Shown here piece after piece: positions 35,461 to 43,688 of a stretch of DNA of 64,000 nucleotides; the stretch's first letter is position 1; each line of letters opens with the position of its first letter. The notes beneath the pieces were generated by a model, which ran no database searches, had not been told where the DNA came from, and saw only the letters and a list, made by a program, of their open reading frames with translations. Location of the stretch: positions 1 to 64,000 of the forward strand of contig NZ_JALJFG010000023.1 of assembly GCF_023242475.1 (NCBI RefSeq), given 5' to 3'. The translations under genes were made by a program, and so were the position numbers. The stretch comes from Pseudomonas sp. MWU15-20650. GTDB lineage: Bacteria > Pseudomonadota > Gammaproteobacteria > Pseudomonadales > Pseudomonadaceae.

Positions 35461-36276
35461 ATGAGCGTGAGCAAAGACGAGATGTTGAACAGGTCGATGC
35501 CGTTGCTGACCGCAGCAGGCATTGAAACGCTCGCGGGCTGCAGTGTGGTGATCGCCGGCTGCGGTGGGGTGGGGGGCGCCATGGCCTTGACGCTGTGCCG
35601 CATGGGCGTACAGACCTTCAGGCTCGCCGACCCCGGTGTTTTCGACCCGCCGGACATGAACCGTCAGTGGGCCGCGACCGGAAGCTCGATGGGGCGTAAC
35701 AAAGCCTTGGTCTACCGAGAGCTCATCCTCGACCTGAACCCGCTTGCCAAAGTCGAGATCTACGTCGAAGGCGTTACCGACCATAACCAGGCTGAGTTCC
35801 TGTCCGGCGCCGATATCATGGTTGACTGTCTGGACGCCAATGTTCCCCACTCGCTACGCGAGTCGCTGCACCGTAAGGCTCGGCAGTTGGGCATTTTCAG
35901 CGTGGTCGGTCCCATCATGGGGTTTGGTTGTTTTGCGCTGTGCTCGTCTCCACAGGGCCTGGCTATGGATTACTGGCTCCAGACCCTCAAGGCGGCCAAG
36001 GAGCAGGGCACATTGCCGCCGATCTTTGACCAGATCTTCGTGCCGCAGCACATGCAGGCCATCGTAAAAAGCCTGGAGATCGGCAAGGTGCCCACCGTTG
36101 CCGTAGGGCCTCTGATTGCGACGTCGTTGCTGGCCACTGAATGCGTGAACTACTTGCTGCACGGTACCACCCCTGGGTTCCGCGCCCCCATCGTGCTGCC
36201 GAACGTGATGTTTTTCGACCTGAACCGGATGAATTACAAAGTCATTGATATTTCCGCCCTGGACGCCAGCGCATGA
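35461..36276 (+). CDS. E1/ThiF-family adenylating enzyme
   Basis: A 271-residue single-domain ThiF-family protein, expected to activate a carboxyl group as an acyl-adenylate. The nucleotide loop GCGGVGG (33-39), Asp57, Asn67-Arg68-Gln69 (arginine finger), Lys81 and Asp122/Asp125 are all in place. The paired CxxC zinc motifs of ThiF/MoeB are missing, as in TcdA-like members, and no ubiquitin-like sulfur carrier is encoded nearby. The GGGAG upstream is only 1 nt before the ATG but 7 nt before the in-frame GTG at 35467, which may be the true start. The stop overlaps the next start by 4 bp. Confidence 0.82.
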   Translation: MSVSKDEMLNRSMPLLTAAGIETLAGCSVVIAGCGGVGGAMALTLCRMGVQTFRLADPGVFDPPDMNRQWAATGSSMGRNKALVYRELILDLNPLAKVEIYVEGVTDHNQAEFLSGADIMVDCLDANVPHSLRESLHRKARQLGIFSVVGPIMGFGCFALCSSPQGLAMDYWLQTLKAAKEQGTLPPIFDQIFVPQHMQAIVKSLEIGKVPTVAVGPLIATSLLATECVNYLLHGTTPGFRAPIVLPNVMFFDLNRMNYKVIDISALDASA

Positions 36277-37556
36277 GTGTCGTCGGTGCAGGTTCCGCGT
36301 CATTGCGGCGCGACATCCTCGCGCAGGCCGGATTCAACCTGGACCTGGTGCCGGCTGGCTGTGTGGTCGACGATTATCAGACCGACAGCCTGATGAATAC
36401 CGTGGGCCTCTCGTTTGCCCCGAGCGGTGATGCCGATGAGCACACTGACCTCTGGTTGTCGAAGTGCTTTGCGCAATTGTTCGGGCTGCCCCTGGCCATT
36501 CCCGTTGCACAGGGGCGGCTGGCGGAAGCAATGCTCAGCAATGTGCTGGCTGCGCCAGGTGACTGTGTGCCGGGCAGCCTGCCGTTTCCAACCGCCGCCG
36601 TGCACTTGGCGCGAAACGGCGCAGTCTCTATGCCCATGCCGTCTGCGCGATCCGAGGCTTGCGAGCCTCTGTTTCTTGGGGACATCGACACCGTAGCCCT
36701 GGAGCGCTTCCTTGAAAACAGCGGCCGTGCCAGGGTTCCCTACCTGATGCTGGAGGCTTGCACCAACGCGATTGGTGGGCACCCACTGTCTATTGAAAAC
36801 CTGCGCGCGGTGCGCTCAGTGGCTGAGCGTTATGGCATTGCGGTCTATCTCGACGCCACCCGGATCTTCAGCAACGCCTATCTGATTGAGCAACGTCATC
36901 ATGCAGAAAGCGCCAACCGCATTGCGGCCATTGTGCTGGAGCTGTGTGCCTTGGTGGACGGGGTCTGGCTGAGCGCGAGCAAAGAGTTTCCGGTGCCCAT
37001 TGGTGGCGTTCTGGCTCTGCGCAATCGTCAGGTATTCGAGCAATGCAGGGACCAGGCACTGCTTTTCGGTACTGGCCTCGACGTCACTGCCAAGCACCGG
37101 TTGGCAACGGTGATGGCGGATGTGCCGGCGTTGGTTGAACGGGTCGTCGAGCGGGCGCATCGGGTCGAGCGGTTCCAGGCCCTGTTGGAGCCTCACTGCG
37201 AGGTGGTCACGCCGGGTTGTGCTCATGCGGTGTTCCTGAAGGCAGCGGCCGTGTCCAGCCACATCGGGCCCGACCAACACCCACACCGTGCCTTCTTGAA
37301 TCATCTGTATGTGAAGTATGGCGTCAGAGGCGCGCTCAACCCGGGAGCCTCGCAAGAGACGGGCGAAGCGGTGATCCGTTTTGCCGTACCCATTTTGGGC
37401 AAGGACGATCACGCCATCGAGTTTGCCGCAGCGAGCATTCGCGCGGCCTTGTCCGAGACGCATGAGTTTATTGCACTTGAGGAAGTCAACCGGCCCGCAG
37501 GTTTTAGCGGCGCGTTGTTGGCGACTTATCGACCCGTTGAGAGTATCGGCCTGTGA
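36273..37556 (+). CDS. Tryptophanase-like beta-eliminating lyase (PLP enzyme)
   Basis: A 427-residue fold-type I PLP enzyme of the tryptophanase/tyrosine phenol-lyase group. LDATRIFSNAYLI (residues 193-205) is nearly the tryptophanase motif, with Asp194 binding the pyridine nitrogen; Lys237 in SASKEFPVPIGG is the Schiff-base lysine. The DDYQTDSLMNTV stretch fits the N-terminal substrate region. It could cleave cysteine, tyrosine or tryptophan, or act as an aminoacyl-modifying enzyme; the usual dimetal K+ and substrate contacts were not checked. It is translationally coupled to genes on both sides by 4-bp overlaps. Confidence 0.8.
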   Translation: MSVVGAGSASLRRDILAQAGFNLDLVPAGCVVDDYQTDSLMNTVGLSFAPSGDADEHTDLWLSKCFAQLFGLPLAIPVAQGRLAEAMLSNVLAAPGDCVPGSLPFPTAAVHLARNGAVSMPMPSARSEACEPLFLGDIDTVALERFLENSGRARVPYLMLEACTNAIGGHPLSIENLRAVRSVAERYGIAVYLDATRIFSNAYLIEQRHHAESANRIAAIVLELCALVDGVWLSASKEFPVPIGGVLALRNRQVFEQCRDQALLFGTGLDVTAKHRLATVMADVPALVERVVERAHRVERFQALLEPHCEVVTPGCAHAVFLKAAAVSSHIGPDQHPHRAFLNHLYVKYGVRGALNPGASQETGEAVIRFAVPILGKDDHAIEFAAASIRAALSETHEFIALEEVNRPAGFSGALLATYRPVESIGL

Positions 37557-38395
37557 AACGTTTATTCCTGGGAGCGTGCCTCCTGTTCCCGTCCCTCGTC
37601 TTGGCGAGCAACCCGCCGGCTGCAGTCCCCGATCCCAAGGAGGTGATTCTGCGCTCGGAAGAACGCCCCACCGGCAAGGACTCGACCTCGCTGTTGGTGA
37701 TTACATTGACCGACAAAGAAGGCGTCAGCCGCAAACGCGGGTTTGTCTGGTATCACCTGAGCGGCGAAAAAGGTGCGCTCGACCTGCAAAAATTCTTCTT
37801 TCCCAGAAGTATCCGGAACATCGCGACATTTAACGAGGAGGTCAAAGGCTCGGAGGATTTGCAGTACCTCTATCTGCCAGCCGCCAGCCGCGTGCGACGT
37901 GTTTCCTCAAAACATCAGACGTGGGTGGGGTCGGATCTGATCTACGAGGACCTGCAGAAGCTGAAGTTGGAGGATTGGGCGTTTCGCTTTGCGCCGTCTT
38001 CGGTCCAGGCCCCTGCCGGGGTTTATGTGGTCGATTGCACCGCCAAGCCCTCGTCGAACTCGGCCTACGCCAAGCGCCGCTACTTTATTCGCGACGATGG
38101 GACGTACTTTCCGGACCAGATCGACTTCTTCGATGCCAGCGATACGCTGATCAAGCGGGTAGAGCGAGCGCAGGTCAGCGCCTATGGCGATGCCCTGTAC
38201 GAGCGCTTCGTGAACGTGACCGACTACCGCAATGGGCACCGTACCTCGCTGGAGCGCAAATGGGTTCGGGTCAATACGGGGCTGGATATGCCTACTGTGT
38301 CTATCCGCCAGATGGAGCGCAATATCGAGCACTTTGCGCAGCCTTCGGACCTGATGCAATTGGTCAATGCTGAAATGAGCGGGATGTCGGAATGA
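37553..38395 (+). CDS. LolA-like periplasmic outer-membrane lipoprotein-sorting family protein
   Basis: A 280-residue exported protein (signal peptide MKRLFLGACLLFPSLVLAS) of the LolA-like family that accompanies MMPL/RND transporters. RRVSSKHQTWVGSDLIYEDL contains the family motif W-x-GSD-x-x-YED. Such proteins have a half-barrel with a hydrophobic cavity and are thought to carry lipids through the periplasm. The start is GTG within the stop of the previous gene (GTGA). With the barrel protein and the MMPL transporter of this cluster it forms a plausible export path. Confidence 0.8.
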   Translation: MKRLFLGACLLFPSLVLASNPPAAVPDPKEVILRSEERPTGKDSTSLLVITLTDKEGVSRKRGFVWYHLSGEKGALDLQKFFFPRSIRNIATFNEEVKGSEDLQYLYLPAASRVRRVSSKHQTWVGSDLIYEDLQKLKLEDWAFRFAPSSVQAPAGVYVVDCTAKPSSNSAYAKRRYFIRDDGTYFPDQIDFFDASDTLIKRVERAQVSAYGDALYERFVNVTDYRNGHRTSLERKWVRVNTGLDMPTVSIRQMERNIEHFAQPSDLMQLVNAEMSGMSE

Positions 38396-39744
38396 GCCTG
38401 GCGCTTGTCAAGCGACTACTCGGCCCTCTGGCGATAGTGGCCAGTTCCGCCGCCGGCGCTTCGGACGATAACGGCATTCGGGAGACTGCGTTGTGGGGAG
38501 GTTATACCACCACCACCGGCTTTCTCGACCTGCGCTCTGCCGTTGGGCTTGGCAGTCGTAATCAAGCGTCGGGCGCGGGTGGGCTCAAGTCAGCGGTCGA
38601 TACGGGCTATAAAGGCCGGGGCCGCTTCGAGCTGGACCATCAGTGGGAGGCCAATCGTCTCGTGGTCTCCGCGGACCTTGAACTTCAGCGTCAGAAAATG
38701 CGCGGAGCTGGCGAGGAGAACGATCAGGCGGCACGCCTCTGGGAAGGCTACCTGGAAGTGGAGACGGATGCCGTGGTGTGGCGTCTCGGGCGGCAGGTCA
38801 TCCAGTGGGGGGTGGCCGACGAAGTCAGCGTGATCGACAGTTTTACCCCGCAGGATTTTCGCCATTTCCTGGTTCAGTCCAGGTTTGAACGCAAATGGCC
38901 GGTGACGGCCGTGAGCGGTAAATATGCCTTGAATGCCAAGGACTTTATCGAGGTCGTCTGGTTACCAAGGTTCAGGGAAGACCTGCTGGCCCGGCCAGGC
39001 GATGAATGGAGTTTGTTCGTCGAGAACAACTACGTGCGAGGCCTCGGGCTGCGCGAGCGCTCCTCGGCGACTGAGGATGGACGGCTGGGCGACAGCGTGT
39101 TTGCCGTACGCAGTGTGACGCGCCGGGATACCTTCGATTTCTCGCTCAATTACGCCTATCAATTCGAACAGTTGGCAGCCTTTGAGGCGGATATCGAAGG
39201 GGTGGATAGCAACGGTCGCTACGTGGGCACCGTGCAGCCTTATCACGCCCGCCAGCAAACCTTCTCGATGGCGTTCGAGACGGGGCGTGAAGGGATTGGT
39301 CTGCGCGGCGAACTGGCCTATGTGACGGATTCGGGGTATGTCACCTATGACATGAGCGTTCCGGGGTTGGTGGAGCGTCGCGATACCGTCAGGGCTGTTG
39401 CCGGGGTCGACTACACCTTCGCCTCACGGACGTACATCAATGTTCAATACACCGCAGACTACATTGAAAACCACAATGCACTGATGCAACCCGATAAGTT
39501 GCGTTCCAGTCTCACGTGGCGACTTAACGTTCCCTTGGTGGGCGAAGATGTATGGCTGGAGTTCCAGGGCCGAGAGTTTTTAAACATGACTGATCGGTTC
39601 ATGCGCTTGCAAGTACGCTGGCGGGTCACCGATGACTGGGAAGTTCGTGGAGGCGGCCTGCACTTTGCCGGCGCCGACGAAGGGATCTTCGGGCAGTTTC
39701 GGGATAATGACCAGTTGTACGCCGGGGTTCATTATTTCTTTTAA
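38392..39744 (+). CDS. DUF1302-type outer-membrane beta-barrel protein
   Basis: A 450-residue predicted barrel with an N-terminal leader ending near ASSAAGAS. GRQVIQWGVADEVSVIDSF (about 142-160) is the DUF1302 signature, and alternating aromatic strands continue to a C-terminal Phe (YFF), which the BAM machine recognises. DUF1302 proteins typically occur with MMPL transporters and LolA-like or DUF1329 proteins in lipid-related loci. A 4-bp overlap couples it to the LolA-like gene. Confidence 0.8.
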   Translation: MSLALVKRLLGPLAIVASSAAGASDDNGIRETALWGGYTTTTGFLDLRSAVGLGSRNQASGAGGLKSAVDTGYKGRGRFELDHQWEANRLVVSADLELQRQKMRGAGEENDQAARLWEGYLEVETDAVVWRLGRQVIQWGVADEVSVIDSFTPQDFRHFLVQSRFERKWPVTAVSGKYALNAKDFIEVVWLPRFREDLLARPGDEWSLFVENNYVRGLGLRERSSATEDGRLGDSVFAVRSVTRRDTFDFSLNYAYQFEQLAAFEADIEGVDSNGRYVGTVQPYHARQQTFSMAFETGREGIGLRGELAYVTDSGYVTYDMSVPGLVERRDTVRAVAGVDYTFASRTYINVQYTADYIENHNALMQPDKLRSSLTWRLNVPLVGEDVWLEFQGREFLNMTDRFMRLQVRWRVTDDWEVRGGGLHFAGADEGIFGQFRDNDQLYAGVHYFF

Positions 39745-39800
39745 CGATTAACGAAGTTTTTATCTCGTTGGTCATGTAGTTGGCATTGGATAAACGCCTT

Positions 39801-39846
39801 GCGTGGGACTCGGCCACTCTTGTGGCTGCGCACGCCTCGGTTTTTT
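39801..39846 (+). terminator. Probable terminator after the DUF1302 gene
   Basis: A two-part stem, GCGTG/CACGC outside and GGCCAC/GTGGCT-type inside, is followed by CTCGG and a run of six T. It would end, or attenuate, the four-gene coupled unit before the diiron enzyme gene. Confidence 0.55.
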
Positions 39847-39903
39847 CAAACGTATTAAGTGAACGTTGCAGCGATTGATCAATTACCCCTAGGAGCGTGA
39901 ATA

Positions 39904-40680
39904 ATGAATGATCTCAAAGGAAACATTGAATCCAACGAATACCAACTTCGGATGGACAATGCCAGGGCCCTGTTTGCCAAGCGCCAGGATGTCCAGCAGC
40001 TATTCAATGCGCCCATGGAGGCACCACTTCTTAACCTGTTCATGATTCATTGGTGTGCCTTGAGTGCCGCGCTGACCACCCCGATTCCCGAGTTCCTGGC
40101 CACCGCCGGCGTTCGCTGCGAGGCCTTGGGGTTAACGGCGCTGGCGGAGTTTTTCAAGGAGCACACCGAGGAAGAAGACGGCCATCACGAATGGGCCGCG
40201 GCGGATACGCATAAGTTAGTGGCCCTGTGGAACGCACAATATCCGGATACGCCGCTGGATGCCGGGAAGTTGCTCGCGTCCAATATGACGCCCTCGGTAA
40301 AGCACTACCACACGCTGCACAAAGATGTGGTTTCCGGGGCCGCCCCCTGGGCTGAGTTGGCCATTGATGTCGAGATCGAATTGATCACCACGCAGTATGG
40401 GCCGCCGCTGATGAAAGCCTGTGCGCAGGCATTGTGCGAAGAGGGGCGCCAAAGTATTTCGTTCCTGAGCGAACACGTCCACTTTGACTTCGGGCATACC
40501 GATACCAACTTTCAAGTGGTGGCGGAGCTTATCGCGCTTAAACCTGAATTTACTGAACACCTGGTGAAAATTGGCGAGCAGGCCCTGAATGCTTATGGCG
40601 ACTTCTTGGGCGAGGCATTGCACATGGCTAAACAGTCTTATGGCCTGTTGAAGCGTAACAGTGCCGCACTCAGCGCCTAA
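39904..40680 (+). CDS. Haem-oxygenase-like diiron oxidase/oxygenase (HDO superfamily)
   Basis: A 258-residue all-helical protein of the TenA/haem-oxygenase-like fold with a diiron site. His191-x3-Asp195-x2-His198 is the characteristic third-helix motif (compare CADD, SznF, UndA); the Glu/His group at 86-95 (with Glu91-x2-His94) and a Glu near 157-159 are candidates for the other ligands. Members catalyse unusual reactions, such as decarboxylation to alkenes, N-oxygenation or C-C cleavage. The particular reaction here cannot be read from the sequence. Good AGGAG site before ATG; it starts the second part of the cluster. Confidence 0.82.
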   Translation: MNDLKGNIESNEYQLRMDNARALFAKRQDVQQLFNAPMEAPLLNLFMIHWCALSAALTTPIPEFLATAGVRCEALGLTALAEFFKEHTEEEDGHHEWAAADTHKLVALWNAQYPDTPLDAGKLLASNMTPSVKHYHTLHKDVVSGAAPWAELAIDVEIELITTQYGPPLMKACAQALCEEGRQSISFLSEHVHFDFGHTDTNFQVVAELIALKPEFTEHLVKIGEQALNAYGDFLGEALHMAKQSYGLLKRNSAALSA

Positions 40681-40730
40681 GTTGATTCGCGTCGCAATGG
40701 ATATGGGTAGGTAATAAGGAGTCGTTCGGT

Positions 40731-41846
40731 ATGGCGAAAAAAGTATGTGGCGAGTGCTTACTGACTGACGATGTCGAGGGCGTAGCACTGGACTCGGACG
40801 GTATCTGCAACCTGTGTCGTATATGGGGTGGCGGAGGCAGGCAACGCCAGGAGGCGCAACGTGTGCTCTTCGAGCAAGACCTGGAGCGTACGCTTCGGGC
40901 TGCGAAGGGGAAGGGCAAGGTTTACGACTGTGTGGTCTCTTTCAGTGGGGGCAAAGACAGTTGCTACCTGTTGCACCGCCTGGTGGTCGACTACGGCTTG
41001 AAAGTGTTGGCCTACACGAGCGACTACGACATACCGCCCAGAACCTGGGAAAACATCCGGCGAACCATCGGTGCGCTGGGTGTCGACCATTACGTTCATA
41101 CACCCAGCCCAAGCCTCTACAAGCGCTTCATCCGCCACCTGCTGATGAATCAGAAGCCGGGCGGCGCCGTGCAGACGGTGTGTTATTTCTGGTTGGATAT
41201 CCGCGAGGGGGACCTCCTGCGCTTCGCGATTGAACGTGACATCCCGCTGATTGTTACTGGCTATTCGCCGGGGCAACCCGCTCCCGAGCGGATGCTGTAT
41301 GAAATGTCGCCGGCGCGTATTGCGCAGGACTGGACGCCCCATGAGCTGTTCGCCAGCGGGCTGTTCAAGGCGCATGAACTGGAGCTGTTCTGGGACCCCG
41401 AACGCGATGCCGCCGGGCGGGCATTACCTCGGGTTCTTGCACCCTTCCATGCTTGGGAATACGACCAGGCGAAGGTCATCCGCGCGGTCATCGACTTGAA
41501 GTTGGTGCAGAGCAAAATCCACGCTAACCCGGTACTGAGCAACTTCACCCTGAACTGGTTGCTGATGTACTCGGACCTCAAGAACCTTGGATACAACCCC
41601 TATAAACCGGAATTCGCCCAACTGGTGCGTGAGGGCAAGGCCGGTCGCCTGAAGTGGCGGATCATTTTTGCACTGATGGATTTCATGGTGCGAAAGCAAA
41701 TCCTGATGGGGCGCTACATCCAGAAGTCGCTGGATGACCTGGAGCTTCAACTGGCCGATTTGAAGCTGGCCGCACCTGGCCAGCCGGCCCATTGCGCCAA
41801 TCGACAAGCGTCCCCGGTTGCCGGCCAATCGCGAGATTGCGCATGA
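40731..41846 (+). CDS. PP-loop ATP-pyrophosphatase, N-acetyl sugar amidotransferase-like
   Basis: A 371-residue adenine-nucleotide alpha-hydrolase. An N-terminal zinc knuckle (Cys6, Cys9, Cys26, Cys29) precedes the PP-loop SGGKDS (72-77). The build resembles the WbpG/PseA/LegG group, which adenylates a carbonyl and adds ammonia to form amidines on sugars, but no sugar genes lie here. A role in installing nitrogen or sulfur on an activated intermediate is inferred. AAGGAG before ATG supports the start. The end overlaps no gene; the next start is 31 bp on. Confidence 0.8.
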   Translation: MAKKVCGECLLTDDVEGVALDSDGICNLCRIWGGGGRQRQEAQRVLFEQDLERTLRAAKGKGKVYDCVVSFSGGKDSCYLLHRLVVDYGLKVLAYTSDYDIPPRTWENIRRTIGALGVDHYVHTPSPSLYKRFIRHLLMNQKPGGAVQTVCYFWLDIREGDLLRFAIERDIPLIVTGYSPGQPAPERMLYEMSPARIAQDWTPHELFASGLFKAHELELFWDPERDAAGRALPRVLAPFHAWEYDQAKVIRAVIDLKLVQSKIHANPVLSNFTLNWLLMYSDLKNLGYNPYKPEFAQLVREGKAGRLKWRIIFALMDFMVRKQILMGRYIQKSLDDLELQLADLKLAAPGQPAHCANRQASPVAGQSRDCA

Positions 41847-41877
41847 ACGTCGACAGGCAGGGGGCTGGGGCATCCAC

Positions 41878-42717
41878 ATGAAAAATGATCGCCGATTGGA
41901 CGCGTTGTTTGATGGCTTCACCCATTTCGAATTTGCCTATGCCGGCGTCGCACGCCAGGTGTACCGCATTGGCGAAGGTCCTGGGGTGGTGCTCATGCAC
42001 GAAGTGCCAGGGCTCCACGCCGGTGTGGTGCGGTTGGCCAGGCAGCTGGCGGGGGCAGGTTTGAGCGTGTGGCTGCCGGTGCTGTTTGGCGAGCCTGGGG
42101 TGGTCGTCACGCCGGCATCGGTCGTGGGGTGCATGGGCAAGGTCTGCGTATCCCGAGAGTTCCACGTGCTCGCCAAGCGTAAGACCAGCCCGATCACGGA
42201 ATGGCTTAGAGCGCTCGCCCGTCATGCGCATCAGGTGTGCGGCGGCAAGGGCGTGGGCGTGATCGGTATGTGCCTGACCGGTGGCTTTGGGTTGGCGATG
42301 ATGGCCGATGCATCGGTTATCGCGCCTGTGTTGGCCAACCCATCCTTGCCCTTTGCGTTATCGGCGGCGCAGGGCGCTGCGCTGGGGATAGACGAGCCCA
42401 CGCTTGTGCAGGTTAAAGAGCGCGCAAACCAGGGCGGCGTGGAAATCCTGGGCCTGCGTTTTACCGGTGACCCGGCGGTGCCGGACAGTCGCTTCGAACG
42501 GCTCAGGGCGGAGTTCGGCAACCAGTTCCACGCCTATGAAATCGACTCATCGCCGCACAATCCCCATGGCATAGGCCGTTGGGCGCATTCGGTGCTGGGG
42601 GTCAGTTATGTCGACGAAGAGCACCACCCGACAAAGTTGGCAGAGCAACGGGTGATCGCATTTTTAAAACATCAACTTTCATCATCCCGGGAAGAGCATC
42701 GCTATGGAAACCATTGA
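41878..42717 (+). CDS. Dienelactone-hydrolase-like alpha/beta hydrolase
   Basis: A 279-residue alpha/beta hydrolase. VVLMHEVPGLH holds the oxyanion-strand residues, and GMCLTGGF has the nucleophile as Cys (dienelactone-hydrolase style GxCxGG). A final His is expected in the C-terminal part (PHNPHGIG). It may open a lactone or release a thioester-bound product. I take ATG 41878; the TTG at 41818 has no ribosome binding site of note. It overlaps the next gene by 14 bp, so the two are coupled. Confidence 0.78.
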   Translation: MKNDRRLDALFDGFTHFEFAYAGVARQVYRIGEGPGVVLMHEVPGLHAGVVRLARQLAGAGLSVWLPVLFGEPGVVVTPASVVGCMGKVCVSREFHVLAKRKTSPITEWLRALARHAHQVCGGKGVGVIGMCLTGGFGLAMMADASVIAPVLANPSLPFALSAAQGAALGIDEPTLVQVKERANQGGVEILGLRFTGDPAVPDSRFERLRAEFGNQFHAYEIDSSPHNPHGIGRWAHSVLGVSYVDEEHHPTKLAEQRVIAFLKHQLSSSREEHRYGNH

Positions 42718-43606
42718 ACTGGCCAGAGTGATCGCACCGGCCATCTTGTTTGTCATGATGATGGGAATGGGCCTCGGATTGAGGCGCCAGGATTTTGTAA
42801 ACCTGGTGAACACACCGACGGCGGCCATCGTTGGCCTGCTGGGGCAAGTTGTGGTTTTGCCACTACTGGGTGTAGCCGTGGCGCTCCTGTTCAAGTTAGA
42901 GCCGGCATTGGCGTTGGGCGTGGTTATTTTGTCGTTATGCCCTGGCGGAGTTGCCTCTAATACGATTTCGTTTTTAATCAAAGGCGATGTGGCACTGTCC
43001 ATTTCGCTGACCATTGTTTCAAGTTGCATTGCCTTTGTGTCGGTGCCGCTGTTGTCGGGCATGGCCTTGTCTTACTGGCAGGCAGGTCATGAGGGGCTGC
43101 AATTGCCCATGACCGATACGGTGGTCAAGTTATTCGTGATCACCCTCATTCCGCTGGCACTGGGTATGGCCTTGGCGAAACGGTTGCCGCAGGCCGCCCA
43201 GCGCCTGGAGGGCCCGCTGAGAATATTGGGCTTCAGCTTTCTGATGCTGATGGTACTGAGTGTCCTGGCCAGAGAGTTCCAGTTGATTTATGGATTTATC
43301 GAGCGTGTTGGCCTGGCGTTGTTGGTGCTATTCGGCAGTTGCATGGGGCTGGCCTACGCCGTCGCAAAGTTGACCCGGTTAAACACCGCGCAAGTGCGAG
43401 CGATTACCGTGGAAATCGGGATTCAGAACAGTGCGTTGGCCTTGGTTATCGCCAGCCTGTTAGGCAGTGTCGATATGGCCGTGCCGGCCATTTTATACAG
43501 CGTGGTGGTGTGTCTTTGTGCGGTGCTGGGGGTTTGCGTGTTCTGGCTGACAGGCCATCGGCGTGGCGTTAAACAGCCTGGGCATTTACCAATGCCGGAA
43601 CGTTGA
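42704..43606 (+). CDS. Bile acid:sodium symporter (BASS) family transporter
   Basis: A 300-residue inner-membrane protein with about ten transmembrane helices. The Na+-binding crossover motif CPGGVASN (about 87-94) and an NSALALV-type crossing in the second half are BASS hallmarks. These proteins import organic acids with sodium (bile acids, pantothenate, pyruvate, 2-keto acids). In a biosynthetic cluster it may take up a precursor or move product. It overlaps the hydrolase gene. Confidence 0.83.
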   Translation: METIELARVIAPAILFVMMMGMGLGLRRQDFVNLVNTPTAAIVGLLGQVVVLPLLGVAVALLFKLEPALALGVVILSLCPGGVASNTISFLIKGDVALSISLTIVSSCIAFVSVPLLSGMALSYWQAGHEGLQLPMTDTVVKLFVITLIPLALGMALAKRLPQAAQRLEGPLRILGFSFLMLMVLSVLAREFQLIYGFIERVGLALLVLFGSCMGLAYAVAKLTRLNTAQVRAITVEIGIQNSALALVIASLLGSVDMAVPAILYSVVVCLCAVLGVCVFWLTGHRRGVKQPGHLPMPER

Positions 43607-43688
43607 ATTAACGCAGGTTGGGCCTTTTTCATAACGCCGGACTTTCATTTTGAACAGTCTTCAATTACTCGTGCAGGAAGAGTCGAAC

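Noticed and set aside
35316..35525. 69-codon frame overlapping the start of the E1-like gene
   Set aside because: Overlaps in another frame and has no motif; the E1-like reading is supported by ATP-site residues.
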